A stretch of DNA of 64,000 nt from Bombiscardovia nodaiensis (lineage in GTDB: Bacteria; Actinomycetota; Actinomycetes; Actinomycetales; Bifidobacteriaceae). Where the stretch lies: contig AP026798.1 in assembly GCA_033127725.1 (NCBI GenBank), positions 1,240,001 to 1,304,000 of the forward strand, read 5' to 3'. The position numbers and the translations under genes were made by a program. This document shows positions 54,962 to 63,893 of the stretch, piece by piece. Numbering within the stretch: position 1 is the stretch's first letter; each line of letters starts with the position of its first letter. The notes under the pieces are model-generated. The model was not told the DNA's origin. It saw only the letters and a list, made by a program, of their open reading frames with translations, and made no database searches.

Positions 54962-55333
54962 ATGCGACTGATTGGCAACATTATTTGGCTGATTTTGGGC
55001 GGCCTCATCCTCTCCCTAGGCTGGGCCTTGGTGGGCCTGCTCTTGTGCATAACTATTGTGGGCTTACCCCTGGGTGTGCAGGCCTTCAAAATGGCGCGAC
55101 TGACCCTCTCCCCATTTGGCAAGACGGTCACCTACGGAGGCGGGCTCGGCTCGACCTTGGCCAACATTATCTGGATTCTTCTGGTGGGCTGGTGGATGGC
55201 CGTGGGCTACCTACTAGCTGGGCTGGCCAATATGATTACCATTATTGGCATTCCCTTTGGCTTGCAGTCTATCAAAATGGCTCAGCTGGCGCTCATGCCT
55301 TTTGGGGCGCGAGTGACCAAGCGTTTGGCGTAA
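54962..55333 (+). CDS. YccF-domain inner membrane protein
   Basis: 123 residues with two copies of a YccF (DUF307) unit: RLIGNIIWLILGGLILSLGW then FKMARLTLSPFG, and LANIIWILLVGWWMAVGYLL then IKMAQLALMPFG. Four hydrophobic segments. Widely conserved membrane family of unknown function. An AGGATAAGTGAGG precedes the ATG. Downstream of the TetR gene and upstream of a cyclophilin on the same strand. Confidence 0.85.
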   Translation: MRLIGNIIWLILGGLILSLGWALVGLLLCITIVGLPLGVQAFKMARLTLSPFGKTVTYGGGLGSTLANIIWILLVGWWMAVGYLLAGLANMITIIGIPFGLQSIKMAQLALMPFGARVTKRLA

Positions 55334-55388
55334 CTCCAGGAGCGCTGCCCTAGAATTATCCGTCTGGCTGGGGTGAGACAATAGCATT

Positions 55389-55928
55389 ATGACTACAGTA
55401 ATTATGCATACATCCGAAGGCGACATCCGCCTCGACCTCTTTGACGACCAGGCCCCACAGACGGTTGAAAACTTCCTGGGCTTGGCCTCCGGCTCCAAGG
55501 AGTGGAAGGACCCGATCACGAGCGAAACCCGCAAGGATCCCTTCTACAATGGGCTCACCTTCCACCGCATTATCAAGGACTTCATGATTCAGGGCGGTTG
55601 CCCACTCGGCACAGGTACCGGCGGCCCCGGCTACGAGTTCGACGACGAAATTGACCCCAGCTTGAACTTTGCTCAGCCCTACATGCTGGCTATGGCCAAC
55701 GCTGGCACCCACCGCGACCCGCGCACTGGCCGCTCGCACGGCACGAACGGTTCGCAGTTCTTTATCACCACGGTCCCCACCCCCTGGCTGGACGGCCACC
55801 ACACCATCTTTGGCCAGGTGAGCGATGAGGATTCCAAGAAGGTGGTTGACAAGCTCGACGCAGTGCAGACCAACGGGTCGGACCAGCCGCTAGAGCCGGT
55901 CATGATTGAGAGCATCGAAGTCCTGTAA
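55389..55928 (+). CDS. Peptidyl-prolyl cis-trans isomerase, cyclophilin type
   Basis: 179 residues, cytosolic (no signal peptide). Cyclophilin core: DIRLDLFDDQAPQTVENFLG, GLTFHRIIKDFMIQGGCPLG with the catalytic Arg in FHRII, GTGGPGYEFDDEI and NGSQFFITTVPTPWLDGHH. It speeds prolyl isomerisation during folding. No Shine-Dalgarno; GACAAT 6 nt before the ATG could be a -10, so the gene may be leaderless. A short hairpin follows. Confidence 0.93.
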   Translation: MTTVIMHTSEGDIRLDLFDDQAPQTVENFLGLASGSKEWKDPITSETRKDPFYNGLTFHRIIKDFMIQGGCPLGTGTGGPGYEFDDEIDPSLNFAQPYMLAMANAGTHRDPRTGRSHGTNGSQFFITTVPTPWLDGHHTIFGQVSDEDSKKVVDKLDAVQTNGSDQPLEPVMIESIEVL

Positions 55929-55959
55929 GGCCTTGTGCTAGCTGTCAGATTCGTTTGAG

Positions 55960-55994
55960 GAGCCGGATTCCGTGCATGCGCAGGGGTCCGGCTC
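55960..55994 (+). terminator. Hairpin after the cyclophilin gene
   Basis: Perfect 8-bp stem GAGCCGGA/TCCGGCTC (55960-55967, 55987-55994) extended by a few weaker pairs; followed by TTCGG, no long T-run. Confidence 0.5.
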
Positions 55995-56084
55995 TTCGGT
56001 ACCTGACTCAGGCATATTCGCAGCCGTCCGGCAACATACGCTAGCAGAGCCGCTAGCTTCGATCACTCAAAGGAGATTACCAGC

Positions 56085-57122
56085 ATGAGCACGCAAGAAC
56101 ATCAAGCGGATTCGAGACCAGATAGGCCCGTTACTGTCGCTGTGTTGGGGGCCGGTCGCATAGCCCTGCACATGGCGGACACGCTCGCCCAGATGAGCCA
56201 GGATCCCCGCTACCAGCAGCTAGTCACACCGTACGCCGTGGCCTCGCGCTCCCTGGACCGGGCTCAAAAACTGGCTGGCGATTTTCACTTCGCCCGGGCC
56301 TACGGCTCCTACCAGGAGCTCCTGGACGACCCGCTCGTGGACTTGGTCTACATCGCCACCCCCCACAGCCTGCACGCCGAGCAAGCCACCGCCTGCCTGA
56401 AGGCCGGCAAGCACGTTTTAGTAGAGAAGGCGTTCACCCTCAACGCCCGCCAGGCCCGAGAAGTCACCGATTTAGCCCGAAACCTGGGGCTCTTGTGCGC
56501 CGAAGCGATATGGACCAGGTACATGCCCTCCCGCCAGCTTTTGGACTCCATCTTGCAATCCGCCCCTATCGGCCAGGTGCGGGCCGCCAGCGCCAGCCTC
56601 TGCTACCCCACCACCCACAAGCCACGCATGACCGACCTGAGCCTGGGCGGCGGTGCCCTGCTCGATGTCGGCGTCTACGCATTGAACTTCCTGGACATGG
56701 TCTTTGGCTCAAAGCCCCTCTCGCGCATTGTCTCCACAGCTGCCATGTACCCCACGGGCGTGGACGAGAGCAACGCCACAACCCTGATTTACGAGGACGG
56801 TAGCCTGGGTCAAGCCGTCTCCTCTATGAGCGTGGCCTGTGACCGCTCGGGCACCATCTGGGGCAGTCAAGGATACATAGTCTGCACCAATATCAACAAC
56901 ATCGAAGCCATTGACATCTATAGTAGCGACCACCGGCTGGTCCACCACTACCCCGTGCCCGAGCAACTTACCGGCTACGAATATGAAGTTGCCGCCGCCG
57001 CACAGGCCATACGGGCGGGCCAGAGCGAATGCCCGCAGATGCCCCACGCCGACACGGTCCGCCTGATGAGCCTGATGGACACTTTGAGAGCGCAGTGGGG
57101 ACTGCGCTACCCAGCAGACTAG
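56085..57122 (+). CDS. Gfo/Idh/MocA family oxidoreductase
   Basis: 345 residues, ATG with AAAGGAG about 9 nt upstream. The Rossmann fold begins VAVLGAGRIALHMADTLAQM. The substrate-domain signature is KAGKHVLVEKAFTLNARQAR, with the catalytic Lys of the EKP-like motif in EKA (Ala replaces the usual Pro). GGGALLDVGVYALNFLDMVF is also typical. Likely NAD(P)-dependent dehydrogenation of a sugar or cyclitol; the substrate is unknown. A MarR regulator follows about 200 bp downstream. Confidence 0.85.
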   Translation: MSTQEHQADSRPDRPVTVAVLGAGRIALHMADTLAQMSQDPRYQQLVTPYAVASRSLDRAQKLAGDFHFARAYGSYQELLDDPLVDLVYIATPHSLHAEQATACLKAGKHVLVEKAFTLNARQAREVTDLARNLGLLCAEAIWTRYMPSRQLLDSILQSAPIGQVRAASASLCYPTTHKPRMTDLSLGGGALLDVGVYALNFLDMVFGSKPLSRIVSTAAMYPTGVDESNATTLIYEDGSLGQAVSSMSVACDRSGTIWGSQGYIVCTNINNIEAIDIYSSDHRLVHHYPVPEQLTGYEYEVAAAAQAIRAGQSECPQMPHADTVRLMSLMDTLRAQWGLRYPAD

Positions 57123-57212
57123 AGACACGATCGGCACGAACCCCGGCCTGCGAGTGCCCTTATCCGCCAGATAACTGCCCTCCCGAACCAACCGAATCCT
57201 GTCCGCAAATAA

Positions 57213-57226
57213 CGCTAATGTTAGTG
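57213..57226. promoter_or_regulatory. Possible MarR operator
   Basis: CGCTAA-TG-TTAGTG, a near-palindrome with one mismatch, about 130 bp upstream of the MarR gene. No promoter hexamers could be placed with confidence. Confidence 0.25.
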
Positions 57227-57352
57227 TACAAAGTCCTCTATTTGACGGCATACTTCCGGCAGCTCTGCCGGTGTTGAGCCGTAGAGGGATAGGCTAGGCG
57301 TTTACCGAGGGGAACACGGCGCCTTTTGTTGGGGAAGGACGGACCATATACC

Positions 57353-57802
57353 GTGGCCAAACAGCAACAATACCATCTTTTGAGCGGTTACATAGCGAGT
57401 ATCTACCGGCAGTCTAAGGCGGAGTTCAAAAAGCAGACGCCCATGCCCGGCTTGAGCGGCACTCAAAGCGATATCGTGATGTTTCTCTATGACCACCCGG
57501 GACTGTGCCAGGGGCAGATAGCCGATATGATGGCCGTCAACCCGAGCCTGATGGCCCGCGACGTCAAAGCGCTCCTCGACGCAGAACTGATTCACCGGCA
57601 GGACAACCCGGCTGACCGGAGGGCCAAGGTCATAGGTTTAACGCCCAAGGGTGTTTCGCTGGCCAAAAAGCAAATTAGCGAACTCAACGCCTGGTGGTCG
57701 GCCTTCTTCGAAGATGAGCCGGGCGTCAACCCACAGGAGCTCTACCAGGAGCTGGTATCGGTCAACCATAGACTCCTCGAGCAGAATCGGCCCAAACTGT
57801 AA
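57353..57802 (+). CDS. MarR family transcriptional regulator
   Basis: 149 residues from GTG 57353 (AAGGACGGA upstream); a TTG 9 codons earlier is the alternative. The winged helix is LSGTQSDIVMFLYDHPGLCQ, then GQIADMMAVNPSLMARDVKA, LLDAELIHRQDNPADRRAKV and IGLTPKGVSLAKK, with the conserved DxRxK-like wing (DNPADRRAK). Helical ends for dimerisation flank it. Its target could be itself or the oxidoreductase gene; nothing in the sequence decides. Confidence 0.85.
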   Translation: MAKQQQYHLLSGYIASIYRQSKAEFKKQTPMPGLSGTQSDIVMFLYDHPGLCQGQIADMMAVNPSLMARDVKALLDAELIHRQDNPADRRAKVIGLTPKGVSLAKKQISELNAWWSAFFEDEPGVNPQELYQELVSVNHRLLEQNRPKL

Positions 57803-57825
57803 GAGCACCAACCAAACTTCGAGAG

Positions 57826-57877
57826 CTGCCGCTTAAACCGTACTCGCCAGGAGTAATCCTGGACGGTTAAGCGGCAG
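57826..57877. terminator. Terminator hairpin between marR and rarA (convergent)
   Basis: Stem CTGCCGCTTAAACCGT/ACGGTTAAGCGGCAG (57826-57841, 57863-57877, one bulge) capped by a CCAGG/CCTGG stem. It overlaps the last codons of rarA. Confidence 0.7.
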
Positions 57878-59345
57878 TATTCGTATGGCCCGCCTCCTGC
57901 TCGCCCTCGCCCGGCCGAGAAGCCCTCCCCTGGCCTTCGTCGCTAGGCTTACGGGCTGCGGGGGCAGGCGCTCCAGGCTCGTCGCTGTGCAAGATGGCAC
58001 GAATACGCTCCAGCCTTGGCCCCACCTCGTGCTCATAGCCTCGATCATTGGGCTGATAGTAGACATGACCGACCAGCTCGTCGGGCATATACTGCTGGGG
58101 GGCTACGGCTCCCGGCCAGTCGTGCGCATACCGGTAGCCGTCATGGTTGCCCCAGGCTTTCATGAGCTTGGTGGGGGCATTGCGCAAGTGCAAGGGTACC
58201 TGGCCAATGTTGCCCGCGTCCACGTCTGCCAGCGCCAGGTCGATGGCCATATAGGAGGCGTTCGACTTCGGAGCTGTGGCTACGGCGATAACAGCTTCGG
58301 AGAGAATGATCCTGGCCTCGGGCATGCCAATCATCGCCACCGCTTGGGCCGCTGCCACGGTGGTCTGCAAAATTTGCGGGGCCGCCATGCCGACCTCTTC
58401 CGCTGCCGCAATCATAATCCGTCGGGCAATAAAGCGCGGATCCTCCCCCGCCCGCAGCATCCGAGCCAGGTAGTGGAGGGCCGCGTCCGGGTCCGAACCC
58501 CGCATGGACTTGATGAAGGCCGAAGCCACATCGTAGTGGTCATCGCCCTTCCTGTCGTAGCGCACGCTGGCCACATCCATCACGTCGGCCACCAGCTGCT
58601 GGCTGATAATCGGCTTGCGAGCGCCCTTTTTGCGGGCCTGCCCACCGGTGACCGCCCCAGCAGCGGCCTCCAAAATTGTCAGAGCCTTGCGAGCATCTCC
58701 ACCAGCGAGCGCAATGATACGCTCACGGGCTTCGTCGGCCAGTTTCACTTCCCCCTGCAGCCCGCGCTCATCCTCGACCGCCCGGTCAACCAGAGTGCCG
58801 ATGTCGGCGGGCTCCAGGGCTTCGAGCTTGACCACCACCGAGCGCGAGAGTAGGGGCGAAATCACCGAAAAACTGGGGTTCTCTGTGGTCGCAGCCACTA
58901 AGGTCACGTCCCGGTTTTCCACTGCCGGCAGGAGGGCATCTTGCTGGGACTTGGAAAAACGGTGTACTTCGTCAATAAACAGTACGGTCTCCTGCCCCTG
59001 GGCCACCAGGCGCTCGTGAGCCCCGGAGAGCACCTCCCGCAGCTCCTTCACCCCGGAAGTCACCGCGGACAGCTCCTGAAAAGCGCGGCCTGACTGCCGG
59101 GCGACGATATAGGCCAGCGTGGTTTTGCCCACGCCTGGGGGGCCGAAGAGAATCACTGAAGAGGGCGCGGTCAGTTTCTGCTGGCTGCTGGCACCGGCCC
59201 TAGCCAGACGCTCCAAGGGCGTGCCCGGCCCGATGGCCTTAGCCTGACCGACAACCTCCTGAAGGCTCCTAGGCCGCATTCGCACCGCCAGGGGCAGCGT
59301 GTGCTCGTCGGGCATATCGGCCGCCGCAAACAAATCATCCGCCAT
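57867..59345 (-). CDS. rarA: Replication-associated recombination protein A (AAA+ ATPase)
   Basis: 492 residues from ATG 59345 (GGGGAG at 5 nt); a start 9 codons earlier lacks support. Acts at stalled replication forks. Walker A is ILFGPPGVGKTTLAYIVARQ, Walker B is TVLFIDEVHRFSKSQQDALL, sensor 1 is LVAATTENPSFSVISPLLSR, and the C-terminal oligomerisation domain includes FIKSMRGSDPDAALHYLARM. The last 45 residues are a Pro/Gly/Glu-rich extension. Its stop lies inside the shared terminator. The helicase gene is upstream on the same strand, 98 bp away. Confidence 0.93.
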   Translation of the reverse strand: MADDLFAAADMPDEHTLPLAVRMRPRSLQEVVGQAKAIGPGTPLERLARAGASSQQKLTAPSSVILFGPPGVGKTTLAYIVARQSGRAFQELSAVTSGVKELREVLSGAHERLVAQGQETVLFIDEVHRFSKSQQDALLPAVENRDVTLVAATTENPSFSVISPLLSRSVVVKLEALEPADIGTLVDRAVEDERGLQGEVKLADEARERIIALAGGDARKALTILEAAAGAVTGGQARKKGARKPIISQQLVADVMDVASVRYDRKGDDHYDVASAFIKSMRGSDPDAALHYLARMLRAGEDPRFIARRIMIAAAEEVGMAAPQILQTTVAAAQAVAMIGMPEARIILSEAVIAVATAPKSNASYMAIDLALADVDAGNIGQVPLHLRNAPTKLMKAWGNHDGYRYAHDWPGAVAPQQYMPDELVGHVYYQPNDRGYEHEVGPRLERIRAILHSDEPGAPAPAARKPSDEGQGRASRPGEGEQEAGHTNTAA

Positions 59346-59443
59346 CTGCACTCCCCTCTGTACTTCCCACACCTACTTTAAGCGATAACTCCCGCTCCTG
59401 GCAGCCGCTTGCCCCACCAGCTCACTGCCCACTGCGCCAACCT

Positions 59444-62101
59444 TCACAGACTGAGCAGGTCCTCAATGGGCCCCACCCGGTAGTCTGTAAAGACAACCTG
59501 ACCTTCGTCTTGGGTTGCATCCAGGTCCACCAGGCCCGCCAGGCCCCAGTCATGATCACCCTCCGAGTCGTCGAAGGTCTGCTGAACCCTCCAAATATGC
59601 TCGGTGCTCTCTTTGGACTCGTCCAAGCTCAGGAACTGGGAGGAACGCGCCTGGGCGTCCGTGTTCAACCCCTCGTGAGCCTGGTAGAAGTCGTCCAGGG
59701 CATCCTCCCAGGCCCGCAGGCCGTAGCCCCAGTCGGCGTCGAGGGCTGCGAGCTCTTGGGGGCGGTCGAAGGCCACGAGCTCCACCCGGTGGAAGCAGGC
59801 GTTGCGCACCAGGAGTTCCAAGGCCCGCCGGTCAGCCACCACCTGGTCGGCTGCTGGCGGCGGTGCCTGACCCATGCCAGCGCTCTCGCCCACCTGCGGC
59901 TGCCCGGCGGCCTCCCACTCGTCCACTAGCGAGGAGTCGGTCGAGCGTACAATCAGCTTGAGCCAGGCAATCACGTCGTCTAAGCGCTCGTCCAGCTTGG
60001 CGTCCGGCACCGTGCGCGTCATGGCCCGGTAGGCGTCGGACAGGTAGCGCAAGAGCGTGCCTTCTGAACGGGAGATACCGTAGCGGCCGATGTATGAATT
60101 AAAGTCGGAGGCCGTTTCCAGCATGTCTCGCAGGACCGATTTAGGCTTGAGCTCGTAGTCGTTGGCCCAGGGCACATCCCGGCGGTACTGGTCAAAGGCC
60201 TGCCCTAAGAGCTCTTCCAGGGGCTTAGGGTAGGTGACTTCCTGGAGCTTATCCACCCGCTCCTCATAGTCCATCCCCTGGGCTTTCATCTCCTGCATGG
60301 CTGCGTCCCTGGCCTGCCGCTGCTGAGCTTTCAAGACCTGACGGGGGTCCTCCAGGGTCGCCTCCACCATCGAGATGAGGTCCATGTCATAGTCGGGCGA
60401 ATCCGGGTCCAGGAGCTCAAGCGCGGCCAGAAGGAAGGGCGAGAGCGGCTGGTCCAGAGCAAAGTCCTCGGGCAAGTCCACGGTCGTGTCGTAGTCAGGC
60501 TCGCCGTTCGGACCGGAAAGCAGCTCAATCACACCGGTATCTTGCAGGGTTTGGAAGATGTCGTCGGCCCGGGCGTGCAGGTCCTCTTTCTCCGTTGGCG
60601 TCTGCAGGGAGTCGTCAATGAGCTGGTCCACCCGAGCGCGTGCGTCGCCGCCTTGCGCCACCTCGTTGAGCACCAGGGAGTGGGTGATCTTCAGCCGGGC
60701 TTTGAGCGTCTCCGGCTGGGCCTCAACCAGGTGGTCAAAGGTGGTTTGGCTCCAGGTAACGAAGCCCTCAGGGGCCTTCTTGCGTTTGACTTTCTTCAGC
60801 TTTTTCGGGTCATTGCCCGCCTTAGCCAGGGCGCGCGCGTTTTCAATCTCATACTCGGGTGCCTCGGCCACCACCAACCCCTGGGAGTCGAAGCCCATGC
60901 GGCCGGCACGACCAGCAATCTGGTGAAATTCGCGGGCGCGCAGGCGACGCATCTTCACTCCGTCGTACTTCGTTAAGGCCGTGAGCACCACCGTGTGAAT
61001 AGGCACGTTAATCCCCACACCCAGGGTGTCAGTCCCGCAGATGACCGGCAGCAGGCCTTCCTGAGCCAGCTGTTCCACCAGCCGCCGGTACCGAGGCAAC
61101 ATGCCCGCGTGATGAATGCCTACGCCCGTGCGCAGGAGGCGGGAGAGAATCTTGCCAAAGCCTGTCGTAAACTTCGTGCCTTGAATGGCCTCTTTGATGC
61201 GTTCCCGGTCCTCCTTGCTGGAAACACCGGAGCTGGAGAGCGCCTGGGCCGTCTCCAGGGCCGCATCCTGAGAAAAGTGGACAATGTACACCGGCGTTGA
61301 CCCCTCTTGGATCAGTGATTCCACCGTGGCAGCCAGGGGCGTGTCCACATACTGGTAGGACAGGGGTACGGGCCTGGGGGCGTCGGCGATCACGTCGACC
61401 GGGTTGCCGGTGTACCCTTCCAGGGCCTCGGAGATGGCCGATACGTCGCCGAGTGTGGCCGACATGAGCAGGAACTGCGTCTGTGGCAGGGTAAGCAAGG
61501 GCACCTGCCAGGCCCAGCCGCGCTCTGGGTCACCAAAGAAGTGGAATTCGTCCATAGCCACGCAGGCAATGCGAGCATCCTCCCCCTCGCGCAGGGCTTG
61601 ATTGGCTAAAATCTCAGCCGTGCAGCAGATGACGGGTGCCTCGGTATTGATGTGGGTGTCCCCGGTAATCATGCCCACATTGTCTCGGCCCAGGGTGCGC
61701 ACCAGGTCAAAGAATTTTTCGGACACGAGGGCCTTGATGGGCGCCGTATAGTATGAGCGCCGACCCGTACACAGGGCTATAAAGTGCATGGCCAGGGCCA
61801 CCAGGGATTTGCCTGAACCGGTGGGCGTGTTGAGAATCACATGGTCGCCGGCCAGCAGGGACATGACGGCCTCTTCCTGGTGGGGCCAGGGCGTAATCCC
61901 TTGGTCACCAACCCAGCTGAAGAAGCGCTCGTACATCTGGTCGCCGTCCAGGTTCCGCTCCTGGCCCAGAGCGGGGATATACTGCTCCAAACTGCCCGAA
62001 GAGACCGGGGGCTCAGCAGGGCGCGACTGGTCGAGCGAGCTCGCCTGACTGGCGCCCTGGTGCTCGAAGGATTGGGATTCATCTGCTGAGGAAAGAGGCA
62101 T
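59444..62101 (-). CDS. Ski2-like DEAD/DEAH RNA helicase with DUF3516 domain
   Basis: 885 residues. Motif I is VILNTPTGSGKSLVALAMHF (residue about 95), motif II is DEFH in CVAMDEFHFFGDPERGWAWQ, motif III is FLLMSATLGD, motif VI is REFHQIAGRAGRMGFDSQGL. The C-terminal 400 residues match the actinobacterial DUF3516 extension (AQGMDYEERVDKLQEVTYPK, PWANDYELKPKSVLRDMLE). Expected role: RNA unwinding or turnover. No Shine-Dalgarno; TAGACT 6 nt before the ATG marks a leaderless start. The first 45 residues are Ser/Gln-rich. Confidence 0.9.
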   Translation of the reverse strand: MPLSSADESQSFEHQGASQASSLDQSRPAEPPVSSGSLEQYIPALGQERNLDGDQMYERFFSWVGDQGITPWPHQEEAVMSLLAGDHVILNTPTGSGKSLVALAMHFIALCTGRRSYYTAPIKALVSEKFFDLVRTLGRDNVGMITGDTHINTEAPVICCTAEILANQALREGEDARIACVAMDEFHFFGDPERGWAWQVPLLTLPQTQFLLMSATLGDVSAISEALEGYTGNPVDVIADAPRPVPLSYQYVDTPLAATVESLIQEGSTPVYIVHFSQDAALETAQALSSSGVSSKEDRERIKEAIQGTKFTTGFGKILSRLLRTGVGIHHAGMLPRYRRLVEQLAQEGLLPVICGTDTLGVGINVPIHTVVLTALTKYDGVKMRRLRAREFHQIAGRAGRMGFDSQGLVVAEAPEYEIENARALAKAGNDPKKLKKVKRKKAPEGFVTWSQTTFDHLVEAQPETLKARLKITHSLVLNEVAQGGDARARVDQLIDDSLQTPTEKEDLHARADDIFQTLQDTGVIELLSGPNGEPDYDTTVDLPEDFALDQPLSPFLLAALELLDPDSPDYDMDLISMVEATLEDPRQVLKAQQRQARDAAMQEMKAQGMDYEERVDKLQEVTYPKPLEELLGQAFDQYRRDVPWANDYELKPKSVLRDMLETASDFNSYIGRYGISRSEGTLLRYLSDAYRAMTRTVPDAKLDERLDDVIAWLKLIVRSTDSSLVDEWEAAGQPQVGESAGMGQAPPPAADQVVADRRALELLVRNACFHRVELVAFDRPQELAALDADWGYGLRAWEDALDDFYQAHEGLNTDAQARSSQFLSLDESKESTEHIWRVQQTFDDSEGDHDWGLAGLVDLDATQDEGQVVFTDYRVGPIEDLLSL

Positions 62102-62107
62102 AATATC

Positions 62108-62113
62108 AGTCTA
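62108..62113 (-). promoter_or_regulatory. Leaderless-type -10 of the helicase gene
   Basis: TAGACT on the minus strand, 6 nt before ATG 62101, the same hexamer as at 8022-8027. The -35 is weak. Confidence 0.5.
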
Positions 62114-62273
62114 CCGATGACCCCTGGCATCTGCCTGAACGACTGCCTCTCCGCAGCCCCTAATGTCAAACGAACATGAGCACTTTCTGCGGGCAAGCAA
62201 GGCCCTTCAAGCTGGTCTCAGGGCAATATTTACGCCAATTTTGAAGGCGAATAGCGTTTTTATTTTTTTGAGC

Positions 62274-62338
62274 TATAATATGTAAGTAAACATAACTAAA
62301 TAATGTATATCGGCTTCGAGGACGATACGTCGATATAC
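62274..62338 (+). promoter_or_regulatory. -10 and inverted repeat upstream of the solute-binding protein
   Basis: Consensus TATAAT (62274-62279) followed by the 8-bp inverted repeat GTATATCG/CGATATAC (62305-62312 and 62331-62338, 18-bp spacer). A roadblock-type operator downstream of the start point is plausible for a sugar-responsive repressor. Confidence 0.4.
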
Positions 62339-62469
62339 ACAGCACAGCAGAAGGTGCTCGTAGCCAAACCCTACAAACACCCGCCCCAAGCTGGAAGCAC
62401 AGCAGCTCCCAGCCGCAAAGCACACAATGAACTGGCCTTAGAGTCAGTCAAGAGTTGAAGAGGCTCATT

Positions 62470-63798
62470 ATGACGAAGAAAACTTGGGTGGCCGGCATAG
62501 CGTTAGCCACAGCCACCATGCTCGCACTTTCAGGATGCTCGATGGGAGGAGGGGCGTCAAACAATAAAGGCGCCTCCGGTGACAGCAACGGCGCAGGAAA
62601 GACCGTCACCATCTGGGCCATGAAAGGCGACTACACCGACGAGACACTGGCAGCCATCAACAAAGCCTTCGAAAAGAAGACCGGCGCCAAGGTCAAGTTG
62701 CAAATCCAGCAGTGGAACAACATTGGCACCAAGGTAACGACAGCCCTGTCCACCGACACGCCGCCCGACATTATCGATATGGGCAACACGCAGGTAGCTG
62801 GATACGCTGCCTCCGGTGGTCTGATGGATTTGACCAGCAACAAGAGCGAATTGACTGGCGGCAACACCTGGGTGAAAGGCTTGGAAGACCCGGCCACCAT
62901 CGATGGCAAGCTCTACGGCGTGCCCGCTTTCGCTGCAGCCCGTGCGGTCATCTACAACAAAAAAGTGTGGAATGACGCGGGCGTGACCAGCGAGCCCAAG
63001 AACTGGGACGAGTTCACGGCCGACCTCGACAAGATCGCCGCCAAGAACGCCTCCAACGCCGATTTCGTACCCTTCTACCTGCCTGGCCAGTACTGGTACT
63101 CAGCCCTGCAGTTCATCTGGGACGCTGGTGGCGAAGTGGCCGTGCAAAAGGGCGGCAGCTGGAAAGGCTCCACCTCTAGCGCTGAATCCGTCAAGGGTAT
63201 GGACCAGTGGAAAGCCTTCCAAAACAAGTACTCATCCAAGGCCTCACAGACCGTCGACACACTCGACCCCTCGATGGATCAATTCCTGGCCGACAGCAAG
63301 ACCGGCGCAATCTTGAGCAATTCCGCCTCCATCGTAGCCGCCAAGTCCGCCAACAAGGACTTGAAGGACGACGATCTGGGCACCTTCCCCATGCCCGGCC
63401 AATCCGGCAAGAATCAAACCTCCATGGTCGCTGGCTCAGACTGGGCCATCGCTGCCAAGAGCAAGAACCAAAAGCTGGCCCTGGAATGGGTCAAGATCGC
63501 GGCCAGCGACAGCGTCCAGCAGGAGTGGGTCTTTAAGCACGACGGCTGGCTGCCCAACTCCGTTGAAGGACTCGACAAAGCTATGAATTCTGCCGACTTC
63601 CCCCAGGTGCAGAAGGGCTTCTTCGAGGCAGCTAAGGTCTCCAAGACCACGCCAGGCTCCCCCAACTGGGCCACGGTCGAAGGCGACAAGTCCATCAACG
63701 AGTTCACCCAGTCCATCGCCACTGGCGACTCCTCCACCAAAGACGCCGCACAGAAGTTCGACGCCCACCTCGACGAAGTGTTCGCCAAGAAGAACTGA
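62470..63798 (+). CDS. Extracellular solute-binding lipoprotein of a sugar ABC importer
   Basis: 442 residues from ATG 62470 (GAGG at 6 nt); a TTG 5 codons earlier is possible. Lipoprotein signal peptide with lipobox LSGC, Cys23 as the lipidated residue, then a Gly/Ser/Asn-rich linker. The mature part is a family 1 (CUT1-type) binding protein: VTIWAMKGDYTDETLAAINK, TDTPPDIIDMGNTQVAGYAA and GVPAFAAARAVIYNKKVWND. Captures a sugar outside the membrane. A permease gene starts 95 bp downstream after a hairpin. Which sugar cannot be told. Confidence 0.9.
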   Translation: MTKKTWVAGIALATATMLALSGCSMGGGASNNKGASGDSNGAGKTVTIWAMKGDYTDETLAAINKAFEKKTGAKVKLQIQQWNNIGTKVTTALSTDTPPDIIDMGNTQVAGYAASGGLMDLTSNKSELTGGNTWVKGLEDPATIDGKLYGVPAFAAARAVIYNKKVWNDAGVTSEPKNWDEFTADLDKIAAKNASNADFVPFYLPGQYWYSALQFIWDAGGEVAVQKGGSWKGSTSSAESVKGMDQWKAFQNKYSSKASQTVDTLDPSMDQFLADSKTGAILSNSASIVAAKSANKDLKDDDLGTFPMPGQSGKNQTSMVAGSDWAIAAKSKNQKLALEWVKIAASDSVQQEWVFKHDGWLPNSVEGLDKAMNSADFPQVQKGFFEAAKVSKTTPGSPNWATVEGDKSINEFTQSIATGDSSTKDAAQKFDAHLDEVFAKKN

Positions 63799-63814
63799 GC
63801 ACTCTCGTCAATTG

Positions 63815-63862
63815 CCCCACCGCCCGTGGACGAGCGACCTATAGCTTGCCCACGGGTTGGGG
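63815..63862 (+). terminator. Intercistronic hairpin after the binding-protein gene
   Basis: CCCCACCGCCCGTGG (63815-63829) pairs with CCACGGGTTGGGG (63850-63862) with a 2-nt bulge. Such hairpins often keep binding-protein mRNA more abundant than the permease part. Confidence 0.5.
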
Positions 63863-63893
63863 CTCCTCCCCGTACATCGGTTAGGAAACTGCT

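Larger units (their letters stand above)
62102..62469. other. Divergent promoter region between the helicase and the sugar importer
   Basis: Holds the helicase -10 at the left, a TATAAT at 62274-62279 in an AT-rich stretch, and an inverted repeat GTATATCG/CGATATAC (62305-62312, 62331-62338) that may bind the importer's regulator. No gene. Confidence 0.6.
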
